The translations under genes were made by a program, and so were the position numbers. This document shows positions 36,001 to 42,981 of a stretch of 64,000 nt of DNA, piece after piece. Source of the DNA: JBGTFE01 sp049799955. Its GTDB lineage: Bacteria; Acidobacteriota; Blastocatellia; Pyrinomonadales; Pyrinomonadaceae. The notes beneath the pieces were generated by a model. That model was given only the letters and a program-made list of their open reading frames with translations, ran no database searches and was not told where the DNA came from. Numbering within the stretch: the first letter of the stretch is position 1; each line of letters opens with the position of its first letter. The stretch lies in the NCBI GenBank assembly GCA_049799955.1, contig JBARIW010000142.1, positions 1 through 64,000 on the forward strand. The letters run 5' to 3'.

Positions 36001-36888
36001 AACGAACTCGAAACGGCGACGGCGCATCTAAAACTCAAGCGTGAGACGGCGGACGCGATGTCCGCGGAGCTTGCCGAGCTGAATAAGCGCGCGGCGGAAG
36101 CGAGAAATGAGCGCGCCGCGCTGGAAATCAGGCAAGCGGAAACCGTTACGCGATTGAAAAATTTGAACGAGAAATGCTCGCAGGAATTGAATTTGTCGCT
36201 GGTCGAGCTGGTTGAAACGGAAGAAATCGAAATTGGATTTGATTTGGAAAACGCGACCGGGCGTGTTCTCGACCTTCGGGAAAAGCTCGAAAATTTCGGA
36301 GCGATAAATATGCTCGCGCTTGAAGAATTGAGTGAAACCGAAGAGCGGCTTTTGTTTTTGACATCGCAGCAAAAGGATATTATCGACAGCATTTCGGCGG
36401 CTGAAGAGGCTCTGCGCGAGATAAAAGAGCGTTCGCGCACGAAATTTCGCGACGCTTTTACGGCGATAAATCGTAATTTTACGGAGTTTTTCCAGGAGCT
36501 TTTCGGTGGCGGGAAAGGCGAGATGACTTTGCTCGAAGCCGAAGACGTTCTCGAAGCGGGAATCGAGATTGTCGCGCAACCGCCCGGAAAGCGACTGCAA
36601 AATATTCTGCTTCTGTCCGGCGGCGAAAAGGCGATGACGGCGATTGCGCTGGTCATGGCGATTTTCAAATATCGTCCCGCGCCGTTTTGTCTTCTGGACG
36701 AAGTTGACGCGCCGCTCGACGATGCGAACGTCGGTCGTTTCGTCGGCAAAATCGCGGAAATGTCTGAGAAGACGCAGTTTATCGTCATCACGCACAACAA
36801 GCGGACGATGGAAGCGGCTCGCGCGCTTTACGGCGTAACGATGCAGGAAGCCGGAGTTTCAAAGGTCGTTTCGGTAAGATTTGAATAA
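33076..36888 (+). CDS. smc: Chromosome segregation ATPase SMC with repeat-derived insertions
   Basis: 1270 residues. Walker A is GPNGCGKS (33-40); the C-terminal head has LLLSGGEKAMTAIALVMAIF and Walker B FCLLDEVDAPLDDANVGRF. Two long coiled coils flank a hinge (about 590-760, AIYAPSIQKIFSEQ, NVGRIAVLV). Two unusual insertions: about 80 acidic residues in the N-terminal head (about 90-175, between VVLHLVRDE and ISVTRRLYLSGESEY), part of which is 7-mer repeat at 33448-33475, and a Lys/Gln/Asp-rich segment in the hinge (about 666-691) made of eleven 7-mers at 35072-35148. Both are in frame and the gene is otherwise intact. ScpA/ScpB are not in the window. Confidence 0.95.
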   Translation: MFKLQRLEITGFKSFADYTEIVFTGNGITAVVGPNGCGKSNVSDAIAWVLGEQRAKSLRGEEMKDVVFQGTSKRSPSGMAEVVLHLVRDEESFFEDEEHDLSDIDASLSDLDEKAVDIDEIERAESQESQVASESNSYEIGEFEAEKVQAAQVGSVQTVQTKIKTKRHWRPRAFALDFAPGEAISVTRRLYLSGESEYQLNGKTCRLRDIQDLFAGTGLSGAHYALIEQGRIGQILSAKPSDRRNLIEEAAGISKFRTRQRAAEARLESAKTNLGRISDIVSEIDKQANSLRRQAAKTRRYKILREEFRVLLRQVFTAEGRYLSELVAGLEEKLSESVKTEREIFAQVGEKDEAFRDATRAAREAEENLSELRQKHSENALERDRASREHRYQNEQIAGLNIRSGGLKSEIEAIEQRLRLANSEFARLEKDEKRERAEAEKSEISLREAENNYHAKLVDLNEIETEQEAERAEVLQHTAAVERLTEIERHLENTIERLKERAEGLRREGVRAEETRVEHQKEAETLGKNLENEREKLSNLQAEKRNLLEEAGKARVSLQISETALKSLGEEFSRAKHRLETLRELEEKRAIYAPSIQKIFSEQAKIGVKFSGLLADKFEPEEKAEKAVENLFGAYLQTVLVESEEDARKTIKFLNENNVGRIAVLVQDSRFKIQDSKFKIQKPKTKTQKTKIADLLGISEDFAAVLEEAFPREMSAQFVENFDEIKLKENENFVNSEGDLVFAGRLFVGGKANSNEKNSSLLAFKRELRELEKQRDRLAKETEKAEKETEKARQVLAGKEEKIVDLQSLIVRIEREILGLEIQEKSIAQEIERAERHRKVVSEEAKQIEAEILEIQTKQKDARTNAQKAEKARAEAAAKLEKISQNLADARQKLDKENAVLNEKRTLAATSNERRRSAQSALRRVETEEKELKERLARQNLEILETQGKIKELTDSIAGIEQKITLAEDERDAEQNELETATAHLKLKRETADAMSAELAELNKRAAEARNERAALEIRQAETVTRLKNLNEKCSQELNLSLVELVETEEIEIGFDLENATGRVLDLREKLENFGAINMLALEELSETEERLLFLTSQQKDIIDSISAAEEALREIKERSRTKFRDAFTAINRNFTEFFQELFGGGKGEMTLLEAEDVLEAGIEIVAQPPGKRLQNILLLSGGEKAMTAIALVMAIFKYRPAPFCLLDEVDAPLDDANVGRFVGKIAEMSEKTQFIVITHNKRTMEAARALYGVTMQEAGVSKVVSVRFE
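33448..33475. repeat. In-frame 7-mers in the SMC head insertion
   Basis: Four degenerate units GAGAGTC, AGGAGTC, GCAAGTC, GCGAGTG in an acidic, non-conserved insertion. Confidence 0.6.
35072..35148. repeat. In-frame 7-mer array in the SMC hinge
   Basis: Four TTCAAGA units, three TTCAAAA units, then ACCGAAG, ACCAAAA, CCCAAAA and GACGAAA. Units match the intergenic gattcaa elements (10683, 32873, 42896) and the ttttggg element (17525). Confidence 0.88.
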
Positions 36889-36891
36889 AAA

Positions 36892-37758
36892 ATGAGAAGT
36901 TTTAGATTTACAATTTTGTTTCTGACGATAGTTCTGGTTATTACAAATTTGAGTTTCGGGCAGACGAAAAAAAACAAAACTACAAAAAAAACTACCAAAC
37001 CCGTCATAAAAACCACGCCGACGCCGACAACGCCGCCTGTCGAAGAAAATGCCGTTAAAACCGACATCAAGAAAAACAATCGTCCGGCGGAAGAAAATTC
37101 GACCGGCGAGCCGCAAAAGACTAATCAAGCTGCGAAAACAAATTCGCGCATAAACCCGGACAATCCGGTTTATTTTTACGAATTTTCGCAGCCGAATTTT
37201 ATGGTTGCGAAGGTTTTTATCGAGCACGACGAAACCGGAAAGGGAAAAATCACTTTTATGAAGCAGGATTTTCAGGAAGAAGTTTCCGACCCGATTCAGC
37301 TTTCGCCCGCCACGCTCGAAAAAATCAAAAACGCTTTTAACGCGCTGAGTTTTCTCGATTCGAAGGAAAATTATCAGGACGAAAAGCGAAATTATTCTCA
37401 TCTCGGCGAGCTGAAGATAAAGATGAAAAAAGAAGGGCGCGAGCGAACCGCCGCGTTTAACTGGACGGAAAATAAAGACGCGAAGATTTTAGCGGACGAA
37501 TATCGTAAAATCTCGCAGCAATACGTCTGGATTTTCGACATAAACGTCTCGCGGCAGAATCAGCCGCTTCAGGCTCCGGGTTTGATGGATATGCTCGACG
37601 GTTATCTCAGGCGCAGCGAGATTTCCGACCCGCCGCAGATGATTCCGTTTCTCAAAAAACTGAGCGACGACGAGCGAATTCCGCTGATTGCGCGTAATCA
37701 CGCGACAAGATTGATAAAGGAAATCGAAAAAAAAGCGGAAAAAGAGAACGCAAAATAA
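36892..37758 (+). CDS. Secreted protein of unknown function
   Basis: 288 residues, starting 3 bp after smc. A signal peptide (1-23, ends LSFGQ) is followed by a Lys/Thr/Pro-rich stretch (TTKKTTKPVIKTTPTPTTPP) and a folded part from about residue 95 (NPVYFYEFSQPNFMVAKVFI ... LKIKMKKEGRERTAAFNW ... YLRRSEISDPPQMIPFLKKL). I do not recognise the family. Tight spacing suggests co-transcription with smc but no functional link is evident. Confidence 0.65.
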   Translation: MRSFRFTILFLTIVLVITNLSFGQTKKNKTTKKTTKPVIKTTPTPTTPPVEENAVKTDIKKNNRPAEENSTGEPQKTNQAAKTNSRINPDNPVYFYEFSQPNFMVAKVFIEHDETGKGKITFMKQDFQEEVSDPIQLSPATLEKIKNAFNALSFLDSKENYQDEKRNYSHLGELKIKMKKEGRERTAAFNWTENKDAKILADEYRKISQQYVWIFDINVSRQNQPLQAPGLMDMLDGYLRRSEISDPPQMIPFLKKLSDDERIPLIARNHATRLIKEIEKKAEKENAK

Positions 37759-37794
37759 CCGGCGAGCTAATTTATAAGCTCATTCGCTCATTTT

Positions 37795-40700
37795 TCATGG
37801 AACAGCAGTAAAATTTACCTCGGTTAAATCTTCAAAGGCGAATACGAATTGAGTCGGCGCGACAAATTGATAACGCTTGTTTCTGACCGAAATAATATAA
37901 GTTTCGCCCGCCGCCATTCCTTCAAAATAATAATAGCCGAAAGGATTGGTCAAGGCTCTTTTTATATTTCCGTCCGTATCCGTCAGCGAAACCTGGATTT
38001 TCCCGATGCCGTTTCCTTTCGCCGTAACGACTCGTCCGCCGATTGAAACATTTGCGGCTGTCGGCGCAAAATTACTCAAAATCGCTCCGCTTCTTGCCGG
38101 AATCGTTACCGTAATCGTTCCGCCGCTGATGGTGTGAGCCGCCGGACTTTTATTTTCGGCAAGAGAACTGTTACCCAGAGCATCGGTCAAAACTGTCCCG
38201 TCGGCAAAATACGCGCCGACCGGAATCTGCGCGGTATTTGCGGTCGAGCCGTTATTCATAACGACAATAATCTTTTCGCTTCCCAGAACGCGGGCAAATG
38301 CGAAAGTGTTGTTATCGGTCGAACTCGCCGTAACATCGCCCATCAGCAGCGTATCGAACGAGCCGGTTCTCAAAGCCGGATGATTTCGCCGCAGCAAGCC
38401 GAGCGCGACGTAAAAGCCATGTACATTCGTATCGACCGGACCGTATGCATTTTGATTTCCGGCTTCGTCAGCCCACGGATACGGAGCGCGATTATACGGG
38501 TCGTCTTCGGGCAAACCGCTTCCGCCGTTGCCGAGCGAGGGCGAATTTATTCCGGCTTCGTCGCCGTAATAAACCATCGGCGCGCCGATATATGTAAACT
38601 GGAAAAGCGCGGCGAGCTTGAGGCGTTCTTTAGCCTCGGTCAAACCGCTGTCGCCCGAAACTATCAATGTATAAAGCGCGCGGTTCGTGTCGTGCGAATC
38701 GAGCAAATTAAGCATCGAACGCTGCGCCTGCAAAGGATAATCTTCGCGAATCGACATCATCGCGCGGTTAAACTGCGACGGCGCGAGACCGATTATTTTA
38801 TTGCTGCCGTTGTTGTCGTTGTCTTCCCAATCGGCAGCGCGCGCAAAACCGAGAACGTTCCGGCGAAAACGATAATTCATCACGCCGTCCAACTGGTCGC
38901 CCGTCAAATATTGGCTCGCGTCATACCAGACTTCGCCGATTAAAGGCGCGTTCGGATTATAGGATTTGGCATAGCCGCGATAATCCGTCCACCATTCGTG
39001 CGAGATGGAATCGGCAACGTCGAAACGCCAGCCGCTCACTCCGCGGTCGAGCCAGTGTTTGGTTACATTGTCGGTCGGATTTCGATAAATAAAATCCTTG
39101 ACTTCATTGATTTCAGTCAGTTCGGGCAAGCCGCCGAACCCGAACCAGCCGTTGTAATGCGTGTAATCACACGGTACGGTCGTCGCGCTTGCATTCCACG
39201 TAAACCAGCTTCGATACGTTGAAGAGAAACTTTCGCAGCCGCCGTCGCTCGGGTAGCGGTGATAATAATCCATGTAAAGACTATCCTGCGAAACGTGATT
39301 GAAAACGCCGTCGGCGATAATTTTCATTCCGCGCGCGTTTGCCGCGTTGACGAGCGACGTAAAAGCCGCATCGCCGCCGAGCTGCGGCGCGATTTCCAGA
39401 TAATTGTCCGTGTCGTAGCCGTGATTTGAGCGTCCGGAGAAAATCGGCGTGAAATAAATTGTGTTAAATCCCAGATTCCTGATGTAATCGAGCTTATCCT
39501 CGACGCCTTTCAAATCTCCGCCGTAAAACTGGCTTCCCCAGGCATTATTGTTTCCGGTCGCGCGCGGGTCAACCATCTGCGTATTCCAGACGGTTTGAAC
39601 GATATTGTCCGCCGGCAAATTGCCGTAAAGCGAAGGGCAACCCGTCGTCGAGCCGCTCCGACACCAATCATTCGTCGTGTCGCCGTTGCGAAATCTATCG
39701 GGGAAAATCTGGTAAACGGCGGCGTTATGTATCCACGCGGGCGTTGTAAAAGCCGGGTCGTAAACCGTTAATTGAAACGCGGGAAAAGGCTCGCCCGGAC
39801 TCGCCGTGCCGTCGCCGCCCTGTCCGAGATTATCATGGTCGTCCAGATATGCGTCGCTGTAAAAAGCGTTTGCCGCGCCGTCAACGACGCGGAATTTATA
39901 ATAAATTATCGAAGGCGTTGCGGGCGCGACATAGTTTACGCTGTAAATCGCGTAAGTCGTGCCGCCTTCCGCACGGTTTTCCAGAAACGTCATCGGATAT
40001 TCCACCGCCGCATCGGTCGTCGCATTCGACGGATTATATTTATAAACTTTCAGGAAAACATTGCTGACATCGAGCAAATCGGTTCTGAATTTGAGATTTA
40101 CGCTTGTATTTGCCGCCACAGCGCCGAAAGGCGAACGATAGTAATTGTCAAAGGTGTCGTGTTTTAAGCCGAGATATTGAATATTGTCCGTGCTGACGGT
40201 CTGGTCGAGCGAAAAAGGTTTCGTTGCCGTCCCGTTTTCGGTGTTGACGACCGCATAATAACGACTGTAATTTCCCGGCGAAGTTCCTTCCGCATTGCCC
40301 TGCGGAACTTGCCCGTAGATATAGCCGCCGCTCGAACTCATGTAGCCGAGAAATAAAAATGAAGCAGGTCTGCCGCCGCCGGTAATCGTCGTCCACGGAA
40401 TAGATAGTTCGCGCACGTTTCCCGCGCCTGAAGCATAACTTCCAAAGCCAGACGCGCCGAAATTCCAGCCGTTTGCGCCGTTTGCCGTGTTGTAATCGCG
40501 GTAACCGTCTTTGAAGTAAGCGCGAAAATCGGCGCGGAAAGGCAGAGTTCCGATAGCCGTTCCGTCATAATTCAGCGCATTTAAAGTTCCGTCGGCATTT
40601 GTTCCGCCGTTCGGCGGCGAAACCGGGTTGCGGTCGATTGCGATTACCGCGCCTTCCGCCAGGTTCGCGTTGGTTACGGCAACGTAGAGATTTGTATTGT

Positions 40701-40884
40701 CCCAAGTCAAATACCACGTTTGCGCCGAGCCTGTATTTTTCTGGTTTTGACCGTCAGTGTGAATGCCGTATTCACTGGCGGAAATCGCGCCGTTAACCGT
40801 CGGCGTGTTAAATTGCGCGAAAGTGTGTATTGACGCGAATAAAATGCACAATGTGAGAACGGAAAAATTGATTATTTGCTTCAT
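37795..40884 (-). CDS. Secreted alpha-amylase family (GH13) enzyme with IGGRV module
   Basis: 1029 residues with GAGGT before the ATG. Signal peptide 1-23; an N-terminal carbohydrate-binding-like domain (about 25-225); an Ig-like alpha-amylase N domain (about 240-375); GH13 catalytic barrel about 385-830 with AVYQIFPDRFRNGD, FTPIFSGRSNHGYDTDNY, IIADGVFNHVS, nucleophile D622 (GWRFDVADS), acid/base E651 (LIGEVWYDA) and D732 (LLDSHDTNR); a C-terminal beta sandwich; and the IGGRV module at the end. The barrel resembles neopullulanase/maltogenic-type enzymes. It should act on starch-like glucans outside the cytoplasm. A promoter with an overlapping palindrome lies upstream. Confidence 0.92.
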   Translation of the reverse strand: MKQIINFSVLTLCILFASIHTFAQFNTPTVNGAISASEYGIHTDGQNQKNTGSAQTWYLTWDNTNLYVAVTNANLAEGAVIAIDRNPVSPPNGGTNADGTLNALNYDGTAIGTLPFRADFRAYFKDGYRDYNTANGANGWNFGASGFGSYASGAGNVRELSIPWTTITGGGRPASFLFLGYMSSSGGYIYGQVPQGNAEGTSPGNYSRYYAVVNTENGTATKPFSLDQTVSTDNIQYLGLKHDTFDNYYRSPFGAVAANTSVNLKFRTDLLDVSNVFLKVYKYNPSNATTDAAVEYPMTFLENRAEGGTTYAIYSVNYVAPATPSIIYYKFRVVDGAANAFYSDAYLDDHDNLGQGGDGTASPGEPFPAFQLTVYDPAFTTPAWIHNAAVYQIFPDRFRNGDTTNDWCRSGSTTGCPSLYGNLPADNIVQTVWNTQMVDPRATGNNNAWGSQFYGGDLKGVEDKLDYIRNLGFNTIYFTPIFSGRSNHGYDTDNYLEIAPQLGGDAAFTSLVNAANARGMKIIADGVFNHVSQDSLYMDYYHRYPSDGGCESFSSTYRSWFTWNASATTVPCDYTHYNGWFGFGGLPELTEINEVKDFIYRNPTDNVTKHWLDRGVSGWRFDVADSISHEWWTDYRGYAKSYNPNAPLIGEVWYDASQYLTGDQLDGVMNYRFRRNVLGFARAADWEDNDNNGSNKIIGLAPSQFNRAMMSIREDYPLQAQRSMLNLLDSHDTNRALYTLIVSGDSGLTEAKERLKLAALFQFTYIGAPMVYYGDEAGINSPSLGNGGSGLPEDDPYNRAPYPWADEAGNQNAYGPVDTNVHGFYVALGLLRRNHPALRTGSFDTLLMGDVTASSTDNNTFAFARVLGSEKIIVVMNNGSTANTAQIPVGAYFADGTVLTDALGNSSLAENKSPAAHTISGGTITVTIPARSGAILSNFAPTAANVSIGGRVVTAKGNGIGKIQVSLTDTDGNIKRALTNPFGYYYFEGMAAGETYIISVRNKRYQFVAPTQFVFAFEDLTEVNFTAVP

Positions 40885-40901
40885 AATAATTTACCTCTAA
40901 G

Positions 40902-40955
40902 AACTTTGTTGTGTTTTACTACAAAGTTTATACACTTTTCTCATTTGAAATACAA
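40902..40955 (-). promoter_or_regulatory. Amylase promoter with overlapping palindromic operator
   Basis: On the minus strand: -35 TTGTAT (40955-40950), 17-bp spacer, -10 TATAAA (40932-40927). An inverted repeat ACAAAGTT-N11-AACTTTGT... (AACTTTGT at 40902-40909, ACAAAGTT at 40921-40928 on the plus strand) overlaps the -10 and start site, a position typical of a repressor. Confidence 0.65.
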
Positions 40956-40956
40956 A

Positions 40957-40994
40957 TAAAAAAACGACCTGAATTATATTCAGCCCGTTTTTTG
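40957..40994 (-). terminator. Intrinsic terminator of the CapA-like gene
   Basis: Stem around CTGAA/TTCAG extended by ACG/CGT flanks, with A-run on the left giving a U-run on the minus strand. It lies 20 bp beyond the CapA-like stop. Confidence 0.7.
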
Positions 40995-41013
40995 TTTATG
41001 TTTAAGATTTGGA

Positions 41014-42129
41014 TTATTTTGAAATCGTTCCGTCGTCGGCTATTTTCGGCGCGGTTGTCGGGAAATCCGCCAGCGAAAGCTCGCGCACTTTGCGGATTCC
41101 CGCGCCCGATTTGTCGAGAGTCGGTCCGCCTTTGCCAAGCTGTTGTCCAGCGTGAAGCTTACCGCCTAAGAATTTGCCTTCGGCGTCGATTTTTATTTCG
41201 AAAATTGCCGTCAGAGCGGTTTCCGCGCGAAGCGTAAACATTCCATAAGTCGCAAAATTGCCCATCGAATAGCAAATCAGACGGTCTTTGTAAATTTCCA
41301 TCCCGCGCATGACGTGCGGTCCGTGTCCGAGAACCAAATCCGCGCCCGCATCGATTACGGTCTTTGCAAAAAGCGGCAGATTTCCGCGCGCTTCTCCGGC
41401 GAAAATTTCCGTCCGGTTCGGCACGTGCTGTTGGTCTGTTCCTTCCGCGCCGCCGTGAAAAGAGACAACGACAATATCGGCTTTTTTCACGGCTTCCGTT
41501 ACGAGCTTTCGTGCAAAATCCAAATCATTGACGTTCGGCACCAGATTGTTATGCGCGAAGCCGATAAACGCGATGCGCTTGCCTTTCGATTCGATAATCG
41601 CGGTCGTAAACTGCGCTTTGTCGCTTCCGGCGTATTTGATGCCGAGCGCGTCGAGCGTTTTTCTGGTGCTTTCGCGCCCGTAATCGCCGAAATCTCCGGC
41701 GTGATTATTTGCCAGGCTCATTACGTCGAAACCCGCTTCTTTCAGATATTTACCGTATCGCGTCGGGACGCGGAAGGCGAAACATCTGGTCGAATTCGGC
41801 GAGCATTTCGAGGTCGAGCCGCCTTCGAGCATCGGACCTTCGAGATTGCCGAATGTAACGTCGGCACGAGACAAAATCGGCGTAACTTCCTTCAAAATAT
41901 CCGCGCCGTCGTTCGGCGGCAGAAATGTATCGTTTATCGAAGTCGAGCCGAGCATAATATCACCGACGGCGGCAATCGTAATCGGTTCGTTATTGACGGC
42001 TTTGGCAGGCGTTGGCTTCGGCAAAGCGCCGGTTTCTTCGCTTTTAACGGTTTTGGTCTGGCAAGCCAGCAAAACGAAAATGCCCAGAATGATTGCCAGA
42101 CAGGTTGATAAATTTTCACGTTTTGACAT
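41014..42129 (-). CDS. CapA-family lipoprotein, metallophosphatase-like
   Basis: 371 residues with a lipobox-like signal (IFVLLACQ). The CapA/PGA_cap fold is clear: AAVGDIMLGSTSIND, VTFGNLEGPM, MSLANNHAGDFGDYGRE, VVVSFHGGAEG, DLVLGHGPHVMRGMEIYKDR and ICYSMGNFATYG. Relatives take part in poly-gamma-glutamate capsule export or act as periplasmic metallo-phosphatases; no other pgs/cap genes are nearby, so a capsule role is not supported by context. Confidence 0.88.
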   Translation of the reverse strand: MSKRENLSTCLAIILGIFVLLACQTKTVKSEETGALPKPTPAKAVNNEPITIAAVGDIMLGSTSINDTFLPPNDGADILKEVTPILSRADVTFGNLEGPMLEGGSTSKCSPNSTRCFAFRVPTRYGKYLKEAGFDVMSLANNHAGDFGDYGRESTRKTLDALGIKYAGSDKAQFTTAIIESKGKRIAFIGFAHNNLVPNVNDLDFARKLVTEAVKKADIVVVSFHGGAEGTDQQHVPNRTEIFAGEARGNLPLFAKTVIDAGADLVLGHGPHVMRGMEIYKDRLICYSMGNFATYGMFTLRAETALTAIFEIKIDAEGKFLGGKLHAGQQLGKGGPTLDKSGAGIRKVRELSLADFPTTAPKIADDGTISK

Positions 42130-42168
42130 AATTTCAAAAAAAAATCCGGACGTTTGATACGAAAATCT

Positions 42169-42882
42169 CTAATATTTCTGCTCGTCTATAGATTCGTCTT
42201 CCGGTATCTCAAGCAGAGCGTTTTCAGTCGTTTCGACCGGAGGAATTTGTGTTTGTTTCGGTTCTTCGACGATTGAATCGGAGAGATTCAGGGAAGTAAC
42301 GGTTTCCTGAACCGGCGCGTCATACAGTGTATTTTCAGGCGGCGCGGGCGGCGAAACCGGAGTTTCTACCGGCGTATTTGCCGAATCGGAAAGATTTAAC
42401 GAAGTGATTTCTTCTTTTCCGCCCGAAAGATTGAGCGACGTTACGACTTCCTCTTTTTTTCTGGAAACAGGGAAAGAAGCGTCGTCCGTAGTTTCGTTTG
42501 ACGCGCCGAACGGTTCTTCACGACCCAGAAGCGCAAACAAAAATCGTCCGTCCCGAATAAGATACCAGCCGACCAAGCCGTAAAACACGGTTGCCAGAAC
42601 GTTCCATAAAAGAAGCTTCAAAGCCTCATTTTTAGCTTTTTCGACGGGCGTTTCCGTCTCGATTTTTGGCGCAGCCGGATTAGTAAGCGTCGGATTAACG
42701 GGCAGATTCGGCGAAATAACATTCGCAGCCGGATTTTCGGCTTTTGAAAATCTCGGCGGCGAGGGAAGCGATGCGTATGTGTAAATTGAGCTGATTGCGC
42801 CGGGAACAGCGACAATCGCCGAATAAGCGAAATACACGCCAATAAGTTTGATTATCAACCAGACGACTTGCTTTTTAGTCAT
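42169..42882 (-). CDS. Two-TM protein with repeated TSLNLS peptides
   Basis: 237 residues from the ATG at 42882; the longer frame from 42906 starts in a repeat. TM segments at about 6-28 and 88-110 flank a Pro/Asn-rich loop. The cytoplasmic C-terminal tail has three copies of (V/I)TSLNLS (VVTSLNLSGG, EITSLNLSDS, TVTSLNLSDS) spaced by acidic Pro-rich linkers, like short linear binding motifs. No known family. It lies 84 bp downstream of kgd with a palindromic repeat between them. Confidence 0.65.
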   Translation of the reverse strand: MTKKQVVWLIIKLIGVYFAYSAIVAVPGAISSIYTYASLPSPPRFSKAENPAANVISPNLPVNPTLTNPAAPKIETETPVEKAKNEALKLLLWNVLATVFYGLVGWYLIRDGRFLFALLGREEPFGASNETTDDASFPVSRKKEEVVTSLNLSGGKEEITSLNLSDSANTPVETPVSPPAPPENTLYDAPVQETVTSLNLSDSIVEEPKQTQIPPVETTENALLEIPEDESIDEQKY

Positions 42883-42895
42883 AATTTTATGAAGT

Positions 42896-42977
42896 TCAGG
42901 ATTCAAGATTTAAGATTTAAGATTCAAAATTGAAAGACCGCATCTTGAATCTTAAATTTTGAATCTTAAATCTTGAA
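42896..42977. repeat. Palindromic 7-mer repeat, gattcaa type
   Basis: GATTCAA/GATTTAA units then ATCTTGA/ATCTTAA/ATTTTGA units; fills the spacer after kgd. Confidence 0.88.
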
Positions 42978-42981
42978 TTCA

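Noticed and set aside
35748..36800. Minus-strand frame of 350 codons inside smc
   Set aside because: Ser/Arg-rich antisense shadow of the coiled-coil coding region.
38134..38943. Plus-strand frame of 269 codons opposite the amylase gene
   Set aside because: Antisense to conserved GH13 catalytic region; no start signals or domains.
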